Source: a virus
Direction: 5' to 3' (one strand)
Length of the DNA: 29,063 nt
IMG/VR virus record: IMGVR_UViG_3300042465_003132
Coordinates: 1-29,063 of that record
Of the stretch, positions 6,630-12,653 are shown piece by piece. The notes beneath the pieces are model-generated. The model was not told the origin of the DNA. It searched no databases and saw nothing but the letters and a program-made list of their open reading frames with translations. How positions within the stretch are numbered: the first letter of the stretch is position 1; every line of letters starts with the position of its first letter. Both the position numbers and the translations under genes were made by a program.

Positions 6630-6763
6630 TGGTTAAAATGGATACGTGGGACGAGATGAGGTGTCCGATGTGTGACGCTTGGTTTTATCCCGAAAAGAAT
6701 CAACGCAGGTGGTGTCAGGTATGCAACGACAAAGAGATAGAGGGAGAGAGCGATGAAGTGTAG
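6629..6763 (+). CDS. 44-residue zinc-ribbon microprotein with acidic tail
   Basis: Knuckles at C12-x2-C15 (MRCPMCDAW) and C29-x2-C32 (RWCQVCNDK), 13 residues apart, then an acidic tail EIEGESDEV. Starts at the TAATG overlap (MVKMDTWDEM); a second in-frame ATG three codons later is possible. The tail codons hold GAGGGAGAGAGCG, the ribosome site for the next gene at 6753, which overlaps by 11 bases. Function unknown. Confidence 0.6.
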   Translation: MVKMDTWDEMRCPMCDAWFYPEKNQRRWCQVCNDKEIEGESDEV

Positions 6764-6854
6764 AGAGTGTAAGCAGGAGAGAGAGGGCGGTATCGTGGAC
6801 AAGATAGCCTTGTGCCACGCTTGTTACATCAACATAGGGGGAGCTAATGAATAG
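6753..6854 (+). CDS. 33-residue cysteine-rich microprotein
   Basis: Starts MKCRECKQEREGGIVDKIAL and ends NIGGANE. Knuckles C3-x2-C6 and C21-x2-C24 (LCHACY) are 14 residues apart, making a possible tiny zinc ribbon. It is the fourth Cys-pair gene in a row. Next gene starts inside its last codons (8-base overlap). Confidence 0.5.
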   Translation: MKCRECKQEREGGIVDKIALCHACYINIGGANE

Positions 6855-7008
6855 AGAGTATCTAAAGGCTAAGGTTGATCTATGCCTAACACAGGCTGAG
6901 ATAGACATACAGCAACAGGAGATAGCAAGGGCTATCAAAAACCTAGAGCGTGCCAACAGTGCGCTATCGCGTATCTTTAATTTAGATGAGGAGGAGGGCG
7001 ATGAGTAA
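6847..7008 (+). CDS. 53-residue coiled-coil protein
   Basis: MNREYLKAKVDLCLTQAEID and onward is one continuous helix with heptad-like spacing (IQQQEIARAIKNLERANSAL), then LSRIFNLDEEEGDE. Probably an oligomer. The C-terminal DEEEGDE codons include GAGGAGGAGGGCG, an unusually strong ribosome site for the next gene at 7001. Function unknown. Confidence 0.55.
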   Translation: MNREYLKAKVDLCLTQAEIDIQQQEIARAIKNLERANSALSRIFNLDEEEGDE

Positions 7009-7252
7009 TGTTTACACAATTCACCCACCAAAGTCTGATCTGATTCTATTCTATGAAGTGGTAGAGCCTGACGGTGGCAATACGTGGGGTGGGGGCAGTT
7101 CAATAGAGGCTATCAAGTGGCTACAATTGGCACCTATTGGCTCACGCCTATTGATTAGTGCGTGGGATAGTGATGAAGAGGACGCTCATATGGTAGGGCA
7201 GACGATAGATGTAACCGATCTAGTTCAACAGGCAAGAAAGGTAGGACTCTAA
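7001..7252 (+). CDS. 83-residue alpha/beta protein of unknown function
   Basis: Starts MSNVYTIHPPKSDLILFYEV. I prefer 7001 to an in-frame start five codons upstream because GAGGAGGG lies 6 bases before it. Strands DLILFYEVVEP and SRLLISAWDS surround a helix (SSIEAIKWLQLA). Many residues are acidic (DSDEEDAH). No Cys. The fold suggests a compact dimeric protein. Not recognised. Confidence 0.6.
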   Translation: MSNVYTIHPPKSDLILFYEVVEPDGGNTWGGGSSIEAIKWLQLAPIGSRLLISAWDSDEEDAHMVGQTIDVTDLVQQARKVGL

Positions 7253-7425
7253 TGGCTAAGTGGAAGTGCACAGATTGTGACAATATGTTTGACATTGACC
7301 AAGGAACTTATGATATGGAGTGGGGCTTTCATTGCATCTACTGTGGTGGGCTAGATGTTTATGGAGTTATCAGCTCAACCGATATCAAGTTTGGAGCCAT
7401 TATGTTACAAAATGGATTGATGTGA
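7252..7425 (+). CDS. 57-residue zinc-ribbon protein
   Basis: MAKWKCTDCDNMFDIDQGTY: knuckles C6-x2-C9 and C28-x2-C31 (HCIYCGGLD). The first knuckle with its WKC-x2-CDNMF context is typical of ribbon domains that bind nucleic acid or RNA polymerase. The C-terminal half has strands (DVYGVISS) and a hydrophobic end (FGAIMLQNGLM). TAATG overlap upstream; one base gap downstream. Confidence 0.6.
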   Translation: MAKWKCTDCDNMFDIDQGTYDMEWGFHCIYCGGLDVYGVISSTDIKFGAIMLQNGLM

Positions 7426-7426
7426 A

Positions 7427-7624
7427 ATGGTTGCCCTGAATGGCCCTACTGAGGGCAAGATCTATCACACGTCAAGCATTACTACAAAAGTAATTGACCA
7501 CGTTAGGTACGGATCTAATCTGTTCGAGGTTACCTACTATCGGACGAAGAATGGGTGGGCTTTCCACTCGTGGAGATTGGCATTTAGTTTATACATTAGA
7601 AATGAAAAGGAGTTACGAGTATGA
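7427..7624 (+). CDS. 65-residue beta-rich protein of unknown function
   Basis: MVALNGPTEGKIYHTSSITT is followed by alternating strands (VIDHVRYGSNLFEVTYYR, WAFHSWRLAFSLYI). Looks like a small beta-barrel (SH3-like or similar). The start overlaps TGAAATG of the previous gene region and the frame to the end is well kept, with a 4-base ATGA overlap into the next gene. Another frame across the same DNA (7494-7697) looks less protein-like and does not fit the overlaps. Confidence 0.5.
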   Translation: MVALNGPTEGKIYHTSSITTKVIDHVRYGSNLFEVTYYRTKNGWAFHSWRLAFSLYIRNEKELRV

Positions 7625-7710
7625 GTTACTGGCTAGGTTTAGCTGCGGTTATGGTGGTAGTCTATGTACTTATAGTGTGGGAGGACAAGATAAATAATGA
7701 GGGAGAGTAA
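7621..7710 (+). CDS. 29-residue membrane peptide
   Basis: MSYWLGLAAVMVVVYVLIVW is one hydrophobic helix of about 17 residues, then a charged tail EDKINNEGE. The ribosome site AAAGGAG lies 8 bases before ATG. The tail codons AATGAGGGAGAG overlap the next start (14-base overlap). Tiny membrane peptides like this occur in many phages; role unknown. Confidence 0.5.
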   Translation: MSYWLGLAAVMVVVYVLIVWEDKINNEGE

Positions 7711-7984
7711 AGAAGTAAGCGGTAAGCAAGCAGTTCACTATCGAAACTACAGACGAGCAAGAGATAGGGCGCTAGTGCGCCTGTCTCACCTGTATCCCAA
7801 CGTGTATCGGGATCTGCTCGTGGAAGAGAGGGAGAGAGATGAAGACGAGGATAAGAAATGGATTAGTAGTAACACTAGGGTTAGCGTTACTATGGGTGTT
7901 CGCTCCGGACCATCACGTAAGGGTAGAGCTACCAAAAGATCTCGCAATCGTCGCAAGACACGCAACAATCGAGGAAAAGCGTGA
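7697..7984 (+). CDS. 95-residue basic protein, 3' half overlaps transglycosylase
   Basis: The N-terminal half is a helical, Arg-rich domain (HYRNYRRARDRALVRLSHLY then DLLVEERERDEDEDKKW). This looks conserved and is of a kind I associate with actinophage genomes (from memory, not searched). The C-terminal third (about residues 49-95) is very basic and low in complexity (RKGRATKRSRNRRKTRNNRG) and lies on the same DNA as the next gene in another frame. Composition suggests nucleic-acid binding. The overlap of 146 bp means the tail is constrained by the partner frame and may be less important. Confidence 0.6.
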   Translation: MRESKEVSGKQAVHYRNYRRARDRALVRLSHLYPNVYRDLLVEERERDEDEDKKWISSNTRVSVTMGVRSGPSRKGRATKRSRNRRKTRNNRGKA

Positions 7985-8255
7985 GAACAAAGCACTTATC
8001 GTTAGTTACTCAAGAGCACTCGGTTACACCAAGCGTGAAACCAAATGCCTTATCACCTTATGGACCCGTGAGAGCAGGCTTGACCACCTCGCAGACAACC
8101 CAAAATCAACAGCTTTCGGAATTGCTCAACTCCTTAGAGAGCGTAGTCGAGAGCCTGAACTACAAATCCTTCACGGCTTACGATACCTTAACGCACGCTA
8201 TCGAGGGAGTGCGTGTAGCGCTCTCAGACATTCAGACAGACGAGGATGGTACTGA
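7839..8255 (+). CDS. Membrane-anchored lytic transglycosylase
   Basis: A 138-residue peptidoglycan-cleaving enzyme. Residues 8-22 form a signal anchor (GLVVTLGLALLWVFA). The catalytic domain starts at about 50 and has LWTRESRLDHLADNP with Glu78 as the expected catalytic acid, then STAFGIAQLL (91-99) and the C-terminal LRYLNARY and GWY typical of phage SLT-like domains. The start at 7839 has GGAGAG directly upstream and is needed for the hydrophobic anchor; it lies 146 bp inside the previous gene. It is the last gene before the rightward terminator and is separate from the main lysis cassette at 15.8-17.1 kb, so it may act in entry or as an early envelope modifier rather than in final lysis. 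Confidence 0.75.
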   Translation: MKTRIRNGLVVTLGLALLWVFAPDHHVRVELPKDLAIVARHATIEEKRENKALIVSYSRALGYTKRETKCLITLWTRESRLDHLADNPKSTAFGIAQLLRERSREPELQILHGLRYLNARYRGSACSALRHSDRRGWY

Positions 8256-8274
8256 TACCTGATAGTCTAAGTTT

Positions 8275-8320
8275 AATAACCCTCAGTGTGACTGCCCTCC
8301 GCTGGGGGTTATTTCTTTTA
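8275..8320 (+). terminator. Rho-independent terminator of rightward block
   Basis: AATAACCCTCAG (8275-8286) pairs with CTGGGGGTTATT (8302-8313), 12 bp with one G-T pair, followed by TCTTTTA. It lies 20 bases after the transglycosylase stop. The 3' end of the convergent leftward FmdB-like gene (stop at 8318) touches it. The leftward face lacks a clear U-tract. Confidence 0.85.
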
Positions 8321-8491
8321 TCCACCTGTGGAATAGAACCCTTTACCTTTGAAGGTGACGCCAGGTGAATCCCACTTACGTACCATAGTTACGTGGCAAT
8401 CAAAGCAAGATGGCTCACGAGGTTCCTCGTGGATAGAACGTTCAATAGTTAATACTGTGTTGCAATCAGGGCAACGATAGTCATACTGCAT
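8318..8491 (-). CDS. FmdB-like zinc-ribbon protein
   Basis: A 57-residue protein with MQYDYRCPDCNTVLTIERS, then CFDC, then PGVTFKGKGFYSTGG at the C-terminus. The pattern Y-D-Y-x-C-x2-C, a second C-x2-C about 20 residues later, and F-K-G-x-GFY-S-T is the signature of the FmdB family of putative regulatory zinc ribbons, found in many actinobacteria and their phages. It is the last gene of the leftward replication unit; its stop is inside the converging terminator. TGATG overlap with the gene upstream. Target unknown. Confidence 0.75.
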   Translation of the reverse strand: MQYDYRCPDCNTVLTIERSIHEEPREPSCFDCHVTMVRKWDSPGVTFKGKGFYSTGG

Positions 8492-8874
8492 CAGAGTTGG
8501 ACCGCTTCCTCTATGGGTAGATAACCTACTAACTTCTCAACCTTATCAACACGATCAAACTCTGTGCTTGCTGGCATCTGATGATTAAACCATACTGGCT
8601 CCGGTAAATCCATAAGGTCAAAGGAGAAGACACCCTGCGGGGTAGAGTTAATGTAGTAGGGGATAAGATCACGCTCTGCTGCTTGGGTTATGAGCTTGCG
8701 ATACTTCATCTCTTCAATCAGCAAGGTGTCATAGTGTGTAGCCCTGCACTTTAACTCTATGTAGTGACCTGCTTGCCTGGAGATACAGTCATAGGCATCA
8801 AAGATGCCCTCAGACTTTACTAAATCTGGATACAAGTTCTCGCGCAAGAAATCAAACAGTAACTCTTCGTTCAT
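8491..8874 (-). CDS. PD-(D/E)XK-like nuclease, putative
   Basis: A 127-residue protein. Residues 24-44 show a nuclease-like core: IFDAYDCI with D26/D29 as possible metal ligands, then YIELKCR with E40-x-K42 as the ExK half-motif. The N-terminus has an early Glu (LFDFLRENLYP). This resembles small Holliday-junction resolvases or phage end-processing nucleases, but the gap between the motifs is short and no downstream Gln helix is obvious. It could also be an inactive relative. It overlaps the sigma-like gene by 4 bases. Confidence 0.5.
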   Translation of the reverse strand: MNEELLFDFLRENLYPDLVKSEGIFDAYDCISRQAGHYIELKCRATHYDTLLIEEMKYRKLITQAAERDLIPYYINSTPQGVFSFDLMDLPEPVWFNHQMPASTEFDRVDKVEKLVGYLPIEEAVQL

Positions 8875-9503
8875 TGCCAGGGACTAATCCCACCTAAGTT
8901 ATCCTGTAGTCTACGCAGTGACTGAGCACACCTACGATCTGCAGTAGAGACAGCGCACTCTAATACCTGTGCTATCTGTTGCAAGGTAAAGCTCTCGTGA
9001 TGGCGCATACGTAAGATAGCCTGGTCTTCTTGATCTAGTTTAAGAAAACCTTTCTTGATGTCTATAAGGTTTGCAAGTAAGTTGCCACCTTCTGCTGGAG
9101 ATGATGAGCCTTTAGGTTGTCCATCTCTAATCATCTCTTGTGCTTGCTCTAACACTGTGCCATCTATGACTGATGCAATAACAAAGGGAAGCAACTGACC
9201 AAGGGTTGCTGACTCGTAGTAGGCTTCATCATTGGTCTGATAGCCAGACTTAGATGCCTTCTCCTTGCGAGCATAGCGTTCTGCTACACGCTTCATCTGC
9301 CAGGCTATGCGTTGCTCGTTGTGCCTGCGTCGCTCTTCGATTGGCTCCATTAAATCTTCAGTATGATCTGCTGATCTAGTCATAGCCCAAGCCATTAGCT
9401 CTTGCTTGATGTCATCCTTTTCAACGTGCTTGTTATACCTACGATGAATAGCATTAGCAACGCTAGGAACTAGGTCATAGATTACTGGGTGTAATTCAGT
9501 CAT
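8871..9503 (-). CDS. Sigma-70 region-4-like DNA-binding protein
   Basis: A 210-residue protein starting MTELHPVIYDLVPS. The frame is open nine more codons upstream, but 9503 overlaps the previous stop by 8 bases as elsewhere in this unit. The C-terminal about 50 residues (LDQEDQAILRMRHHESFTLQ then IAQVLECAVSTADRRC) form the helix-turn-helix of sigma region 4. The N-terminal part is helical with acidic and basic patches (YNKHVEKDDIKQELMAWAM resembles sigma region 2 start). The middle has a Gly/Ser linker (GQPKGSSSPAEGGN). It could be a late-gene sigma factor or a sigma-like activator; region 2 is not clear enough to decide. Confidence 0.65.
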   Translation of the reverse strand: MTELHPVIYDLVPSVANAIHRRYNKHVEKDDIKQELMAWAMTRSADHTEDLMEPIEERRRHNEQRIAWQMKRVAERYARKEKASKSGYQTNDEAYYESATLGQLLPFVIASVIDGTVLEQAQEMIRDGQPKGSSSPAEGGNLLANLIDIKKGFLKLDQEDQAILRMRHHESFTLQQIAQVLECAVSTADRRCAQSLRRLQDNLGGISPWQ

Positions 9504-9915
9504 TGTCCTGCACTTCAGGCCATACGCCATCTAAGACCATCATTGCAATAGCTGAATAGTTTAGTAAGTCTAAGAAGGAATCACGCAAGGACTCATTGCT
9601 TGGCTCAACGCCAGAGTCTAATAGGTTATTGATGCGAGCTATCTTGTCCCACATACGTACACGCAAACCATTAAGTGGTCCACCTGGTGAATGAGCAATG
9701 TTCTTTGGGCCGTAGTCGTGATGCTTACGCACCAGTAGGTTGCCTGCTTGGTCCATAATACGCCAGACATCTGCAATGAATGCATCATTTATCTTATCGG
9801 TATAGGGCGCAGTAGTACTGTCTCTGTTTCCGTATTGATCTCTAAGATTTGAAAGCCCATATGCTGCAAAGTCTGTAGCATCGTGTCCCACTCTTGCCTT
9901 GTCATTGTCATACAT
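9496..9915 (-). CDS. DUF1599/Nmad1-like protein
   Basis: A 139-residue helical protein. Residues 63-90 carry KHHDYGPKNI then GLRVRMWDKIARINNLL, and the end has SLRDSFLDLLNYSAIAMMVL. The order HxDYG, DK-x2-R and D-x2-D-x2-NY matches the DUF1599 family (nucleotide modification associated domain 1), thought to act on nucleotides or modified bases and built like MazG helical bundles. It lies between primase and sigma-like genes. A role in the nucleotide pool or in DNA modification is inference; no methylase or hydroxylase is present in the window. Confidence 0.7.
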   Translation of the reverse strand: MYDNDKARVGHDATDFAAYGLSNLRDQYGNRDSTTAPYTDKINDAFIADVWRIMDQAGNLLVRKHHDYGPKNIAHSPGGPLNGLRVRMWDKIARINNLLDSGVEPSNESLRDSFLDLLNYSAIAMMVLDGVWPEVQDND

Positions 9916-10558
9916 TTGACTCCCCTATCAGTAACTTTCTCGTAGCATCAATTCCATTAGCCAAGTAATAATCATTGATGTCCATACCTGGTGGTAGTGT
10001 AACAATCTGTGAGTTCATTACCTCATTCGCCACGCGCTTAGCAAACTCAGCTCCAGGGTTAGACCCATCCTCTTTGACGTCATTGTCACCAACAACATAG
10101 ATAGTTTCATAACCTACAAAGAGTTTTGGAAAGTGGTTCTTCCACGCTGCAACACCTGGCACACCCACTGCTGGGATACCAAGCTCTGCGCTGGTGACTA
10201 TCGCATCTAGTTCACCTTCACATACAACGATGTGTGGTGAGTCAAGAGTGATATCACATACATTATACAGATGTGCCTTCTGCCCAGTAGGTGAACCATA
10301 CTTAGGCTTGGCATCATCTAATCGTCTAAACTTAAAGCCAACACAACCACCGGATGCAGTGATGTATGGGATAGATAGCCACCCTTCATACATCTCGTGA
10401 CCATTGATGGGGTTGGTAATAGTTCCTAACTGGAACAGTCCTGCTGTCTCCTCAGAGATCCCACGTCCTTCTAGTACGGCTAGAGTTTCTGGACTTATTG
10501 CCTGTGCGTATTGTTGCGCCGCTTCCAGTAGCAATTTCGACTGCACGTTTGAGGCCAT
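9908..10558 (-). CDS. Primase TOPRIM subunit
   Basis: A 216-residue DnaG-like fragment. Residues 1-45 match the RNA-polymerase domain start (ETLAVLEGRGISEETAGLF then QLG). The TOPRIM core has VVCEGELDAI with E114, GIPAVGVPG, and YVVGDNDV with D158-x-D160. It lacks the zinc domain, which is encoded by the overlapping upstream gene at 10452-10829. An in-frame stop lies 24 bases before its ATG and a GGAG sits 7 bases upstream, so it begins independently. It makes primers for lagging-strand synthesis. There is no helicase-binding domain at the end, unlike bacterial DnaG. Confidence 0.85.
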   Translation of the reverse strand: MASNVQSKLLLEAAQQYAQAISPETLAVLEGRGISEETAGLFQLGTITNPINGHEMYEGWLSIPYITASGGCVGFKFRRLDDAKPKYGSPTGQKAHLYNVCDITLDSPHIVVCEGELDAIVTSAELGIPAVGVPGVAAWKNHFPKLFVGYETIYVVGDNDVKEDGSNPGAEFAKRVANEVMNSQIVTLPPGMDINDYYLANGIDATRKLLIGESNV

Positions 10559-10829
10559 CGTTAAACTCCAAGTTCTCTAATATGCATACTAGGTTAGCTG
10601 CATTGCCACCCTTACCGCAGGTATGGCAGAAATATAAATTGTCATAAGTGTTGATAACTGCTGAGCGTCTACTGTCACTATGTAAACAGCAACGAACCGA
10701 AGCGCTCTTGCCTTCACGTACTTCACCTCCATAGTGAGAGACAATAACTCCTATGGGGATTGCGTTTGCATCAACGGCACCTTTGTATCTGCTCGCCTTA
10801 CGTACCCTGGACCAGTCTTGTGCTGGCAT
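10452..10829 (-). CDS. Primase zinc-binding (CHC2) subunit
   Basis: A 125-residue protein with the CHC2 zinc domain: CCLHSDSRRSAV (C48, H50), a strand NTYDNLYFCHTCGKGGNAAN (C68, C71), then the NLEFNDGLKRAVEIATG helix that normally ends this domain. The remaining about 25 residues (GNKSRNSSRTRRTWDL end) are basic and read from DNA that also codes for the TOPRIM protein in another frame. I prefer ATG 10829 with AAGGGG five bases upstream over a GTG two codons earlier. It presumably pairs with the 9908-10558 product to give one working primase. Confidence 0.85.
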   Translation of the reverse strand: MPAQDWSRVRKASRYKGAVDANAIPIGVIVSHYGGEVREGKSASVRCCLHSDSRRSAVINTYDNLYFCHTCGKGGNAANLVCILENLEFNDGLKRAVEIATGSGATIRTGNKSRNSSRTRRTWDL

Positions 10830-10930
10830 ACGCACCCCTTAAAGTCGCACTTGTCGTGCCAATTAGTTGCACGCTTGTAGTGAGCAAGTGTGTTCTCTTC
10901 TCCGCCTTTAAGGCAGTTTTGGCAAATCAT
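10751..10930 (-). CDS. 59-residue Cys/His-rich zinc-binding protein
   Basis: MICQNCLKGGEENTLAHYKR with C3-x2-C6, then HDKCDFKGCVCQHKTGPG with three Cys and His. This gives a compact treble-clef or ribbon type site. The last about 26 residues are encoded by DNA shared with the N-terminus of the CHC2 primase gene in another frame (79-bp overlap). The first base overlaps the upstream gene stop. It lies in the primase cluster, so a role at replication forks is possible but unproven. Confidence 0.6.
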   Translation of the reverse strand: MICQNCLKGGEENTLAHYKRATNWHDKCDFKGCVCQHKTGPGYVRRADTKVPLMQTQSP

Positions 10931-11136
10931 ATTTCCTCTTCAATCACATCATCTTGGAAACCTGATTCCCATTCAAGAATCTCTACTGGAGTTGGGTTGC
11001 CCTTGTATATTCTCCAACCAAAGTCTCTACCAAATGCTTGAATGTTAAACATATAGTCAGACATATCCCATTCCATTAGTTTCACACTGAACCCACGTTG
11101 ATTATGAAAAAAGATTGGTTCTCTAATTATCTTCAT
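10927..11136 (-). CDS. 69-residue protein of unknown function
   Basis: MKIIREPIFFHNQRGFSVKL and so on, mixed strands with several aromatics (FGRDFGWRIY) and an acidic end (DDVIEEEI). The open frame extends 11 codons upstream to a TTG, but ATG 11136 has GAGG eight bases before it, inside the end of the acidic peptide gene. Small, well packed, no known motif. Confidence 0.5.
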   Translation of the reverse strand: MKIIREPIFFHNQRGFSVKLMEWDMSDYMFNIQAFGRDFGWRIYKGNPTPVEILEWESGFQDDVIEEEI

Positions 11137-11233
11137 TATCTTCATCCTCTTCAGTAGTTGAAACTTCAACTACTTCTTCTACTACTGGTACTAGTATCTC
11201 TGATGTTGTGATGTTACCTTCTGGAACTGGCAT
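11123..11233 (-). CDS. 36-residue acidic peptide
   Basis: MPVPEGNITTSEILVPVVEE then VVEVSTTEEDEDNEDN. An AAAGGAGAAACAGTA ribosome site precedes the ATG, which overlaps the resolvase stop as TAATG. One acidic, probably disordered tail; 11 of the last 20 residues are Glu or Asp. Its final codons provide the ribosome site for the next gene. Function unknown. Confidence 0.45.
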   Translation of the reverse strand: MPVPEGNITTSEILVPVVEEVVEVSTTEEDEDNEDN

Positions 11234-11583
11234 TACTGTTTCTCCTTTAACCATTGAGTTAAGTCTTGGATTACCCAAGCCTGATCTATTGAAGCGTTGC
11301 GACGCTTAACTACCACATATGACAGTGGTACTTCCCCGATACCACGAGCCTTAGCATAGTTAAGCGCCTCAACTTGCGCTTCTCTCCAGAACTCAGGCAA
11401 CGAAAGGGTTGCCCTGTTCTTGAGTTCAAGGATGTAAGTTTCTCCCGCGATAACAGTTACGATGTCGCCCTCATCCTTTGCCCCAGCTTTAGTCAGACGC
11501 TCTGCTATAACTCCAGCTTTGCGGAGCCACTTCATTACATCTGTCTCGAACTGAGAACCTTTAGTCTTGTTGTACTGACTCAT
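11233..11583 (-). CDS. PD-(D/E)XK Holliday-junction resolvase-like nuclease
   Basis: A 116-residue nuclease. KGSQFETDVMKWLRKAGV (Glu13), KDEGDIVTV with D40, YILELKNRATL with E53-x-K55, and the helix FWREAQVEALNYAK with Gln70 follow the usual PD-(D/E)XK order and spacing. This resembles Hjc-type resolvases and phage VRR/RecB-like nucleases that process branched DNA before packaging. It follows the acidic 83-residue gene with a 23-base overlap. Catalytic residues are all present. Confidence 0.75.
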   Translation of the reverse strand: MSQYNKTKGSQFETDVMKWLRKAGVIAERLTKAGAKDEGDIVTVIAGETYILELKNRATLSLPEFWREAQVEALNYAKARGIGEVPLSYVVVKRRNASIDQAWVIQDLTQWLKEKQ

Positions 11584-11812
11584 CTACCAATACAACCTTG
11601 TTGATCTTATAGATGACATTGCCTTCTTCATCTTTAACTAATTCAACAACACCAGATTGCAGTAACGCACCAACGAAGTTGGTTAGGTCAACCTTGATGG
11701 AGTCAACATCTGTACGCAATGCAATGGTGGTATCACGCAGTGCATCAATCCTGAGATTGTCTCGGTAATAGTTACTAAGCGCTGGCTTATCTTCAGTTGT
11801 TTCTTCAGACAT
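11561..11812 (-). CDS. 83-residue acidic protein with coiled-coil centre
   Basis: Starts MSEETTEDKPALSNYYRDNL; the ribosome site AAGGAGG is 5 bases before this ATG, so I prefer it to one eight codons upstream. A helix (IDALRDTTIALRTDVDSIKV) with heptads leads into LLQSGVVELVKDEEGNVIYK, a winged-helix-like hairpin. Lies between the RecA/DnaB-like ATPase and the resolvase, overlapping both. Could be a loader or accessory factor for these; not recognised. Confidence 0.5.
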   Translation of the reverse strand: MSEETTEDKPALSNYYRDNLRIDALRDTTIALRTDVDSIKVDLTNFVGALLQSGVVELVKDEEGNVIYKINKVVLVDESVQQD

Positions 11813-12653
11813 TGTATCCTCCTTGGTATCCTGCAATCGTATCTTTTCTTAACATCCAACCAAACTCGTTCTGGTCTGATATCTGTACTGCTGCGTAGTT
11901 TACCAGTAGCTGTGCATATTTGCTTCCATCTGCAGTGTGTGCGCCAAACCGATTCTTTACCGGTGCTACCTTGAGTATCCCTTGCGTTGGGTCATAGCCC
12001 AGTGTAAGTATCAGTGCAGGTAACTGACTGACCTTGCCGTGAATTGCTCTGCGATGAGGTGGATTACTAGGTGACCCATACTCTGACTGTTCTGATACGT
12101 GGTGGAGTACTAATACACAGGCTTCAGTCTTGCGTGCCATATCGTGTAGCTCCATCATAATTGCTCTAAGTCCTGCCCATTCGTTGTCTGTCTCAGCAGT
12201 GATGTTCATTAGGTTATCAATGACTATCAACTCAGGTGGATGTCCATAGAGTTCAACATAGGCCCTGATCTCTAACTCCAAGTCATCAATGTTTGGAGAT
12301 GAATCAAAGACCCACTTGATGTGTGAAAGTTTATCTAAGTGTGCATTGTAGTACTGGCTATTGTCTGAAAGGTTTGCCTCTACTGTCACTTGTGAGTGAC
12401 CCGATAGATGCGATACAGACCTCATCATTACAGTAGCAGTATCAGTATCTGCAGAGAAGAAAAGTGTAGGAACATTAGCTTTGATTGCATAGATCAGAGC
12501 GAACATAGACTTACCAGCGTTAGGTGCTGCAGCTACCATACATACCTGGCCTCTGCGAAACTTAATACCTTCTGCCTTTAACCCATTCCACACATCAGGT
12601 AGTGGCGTTGCTTTGGTAAGCACTCCACTCCAAGCGCGGGAAAGATTAAGCAA
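11805..12653 (-). CDS. RecA/DnaB-type ATPase, putative replicative helicase
   Basis: A 282-residue single-domain RecA-fold ATPase. Walker A AAPNAGKS at 42-49, Walker B LIVIDNLMN at 142-150, and a His motif VLVLHHVSEQS at about 180-190. IHGKVSQLPALILTL at about 208 is the strand before the Arg-finger region, as in DnaB/Twinkle C-terminal helicase domains. There is no N-terminal DnaB domain, so the protein is a minimal helicase or recombinase core. It probably unwinds DNA with the two-part primase downstream. It could instead be a RecA/RadA-like recombinase. Next to WhiB with 8-base overlap. Confidence 0.8.
   Translation of the reverse strand: MLNLSRAWSGVLTKATPLPDVWNGLKAEGIKFRRGQVCMVAAAPNAGKSMFALIYAIKANVPTLFFSADTDTATVMMRSVSHLSGHSQVTVEANLSDNSQYYNAHLDKLSHIKWVFDSSPNIDDLELEIRAYVELYGHPPELIVIDNLMNITAETDNEWAGLRAIMMELHDMARKTEACVLVLHHVSEQSEYGSPSNPPHRRAIHGKVSQLPALILTLGYDPTQGILKVAPVKNRFGAHTADGSKYAQLLVNYAAVQISDQNEFGWMLRKDTIAGYQGGYNV

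Noticed and set aside
6633-7103. Leftward frame of 156 residues across the microgenes.
   Set aside because: Antisense to eight small genes with consistent overlaps and ribosome sites; low-complexity Ser/Leu/Arg product.
7494-7697. Rightward frame overlapping 7427-7624.
   Set aside because: The 7427 frame fits the coupled overlaps on both sides; this one would leave the membrane peptide uncoupled.
7981-8262. Rightward frame of 93 residues across the transglycosylase.
   Set aside because: Out of frame with the clear catalytic motif; Ser/Thr-rich sequence without a domain and no ribosome site.
10760-11041. Rightward frame over the primase zinc gene.
   Set aside because: Opposite strand to a continuous leftward unit; no promoter or ribosome site.
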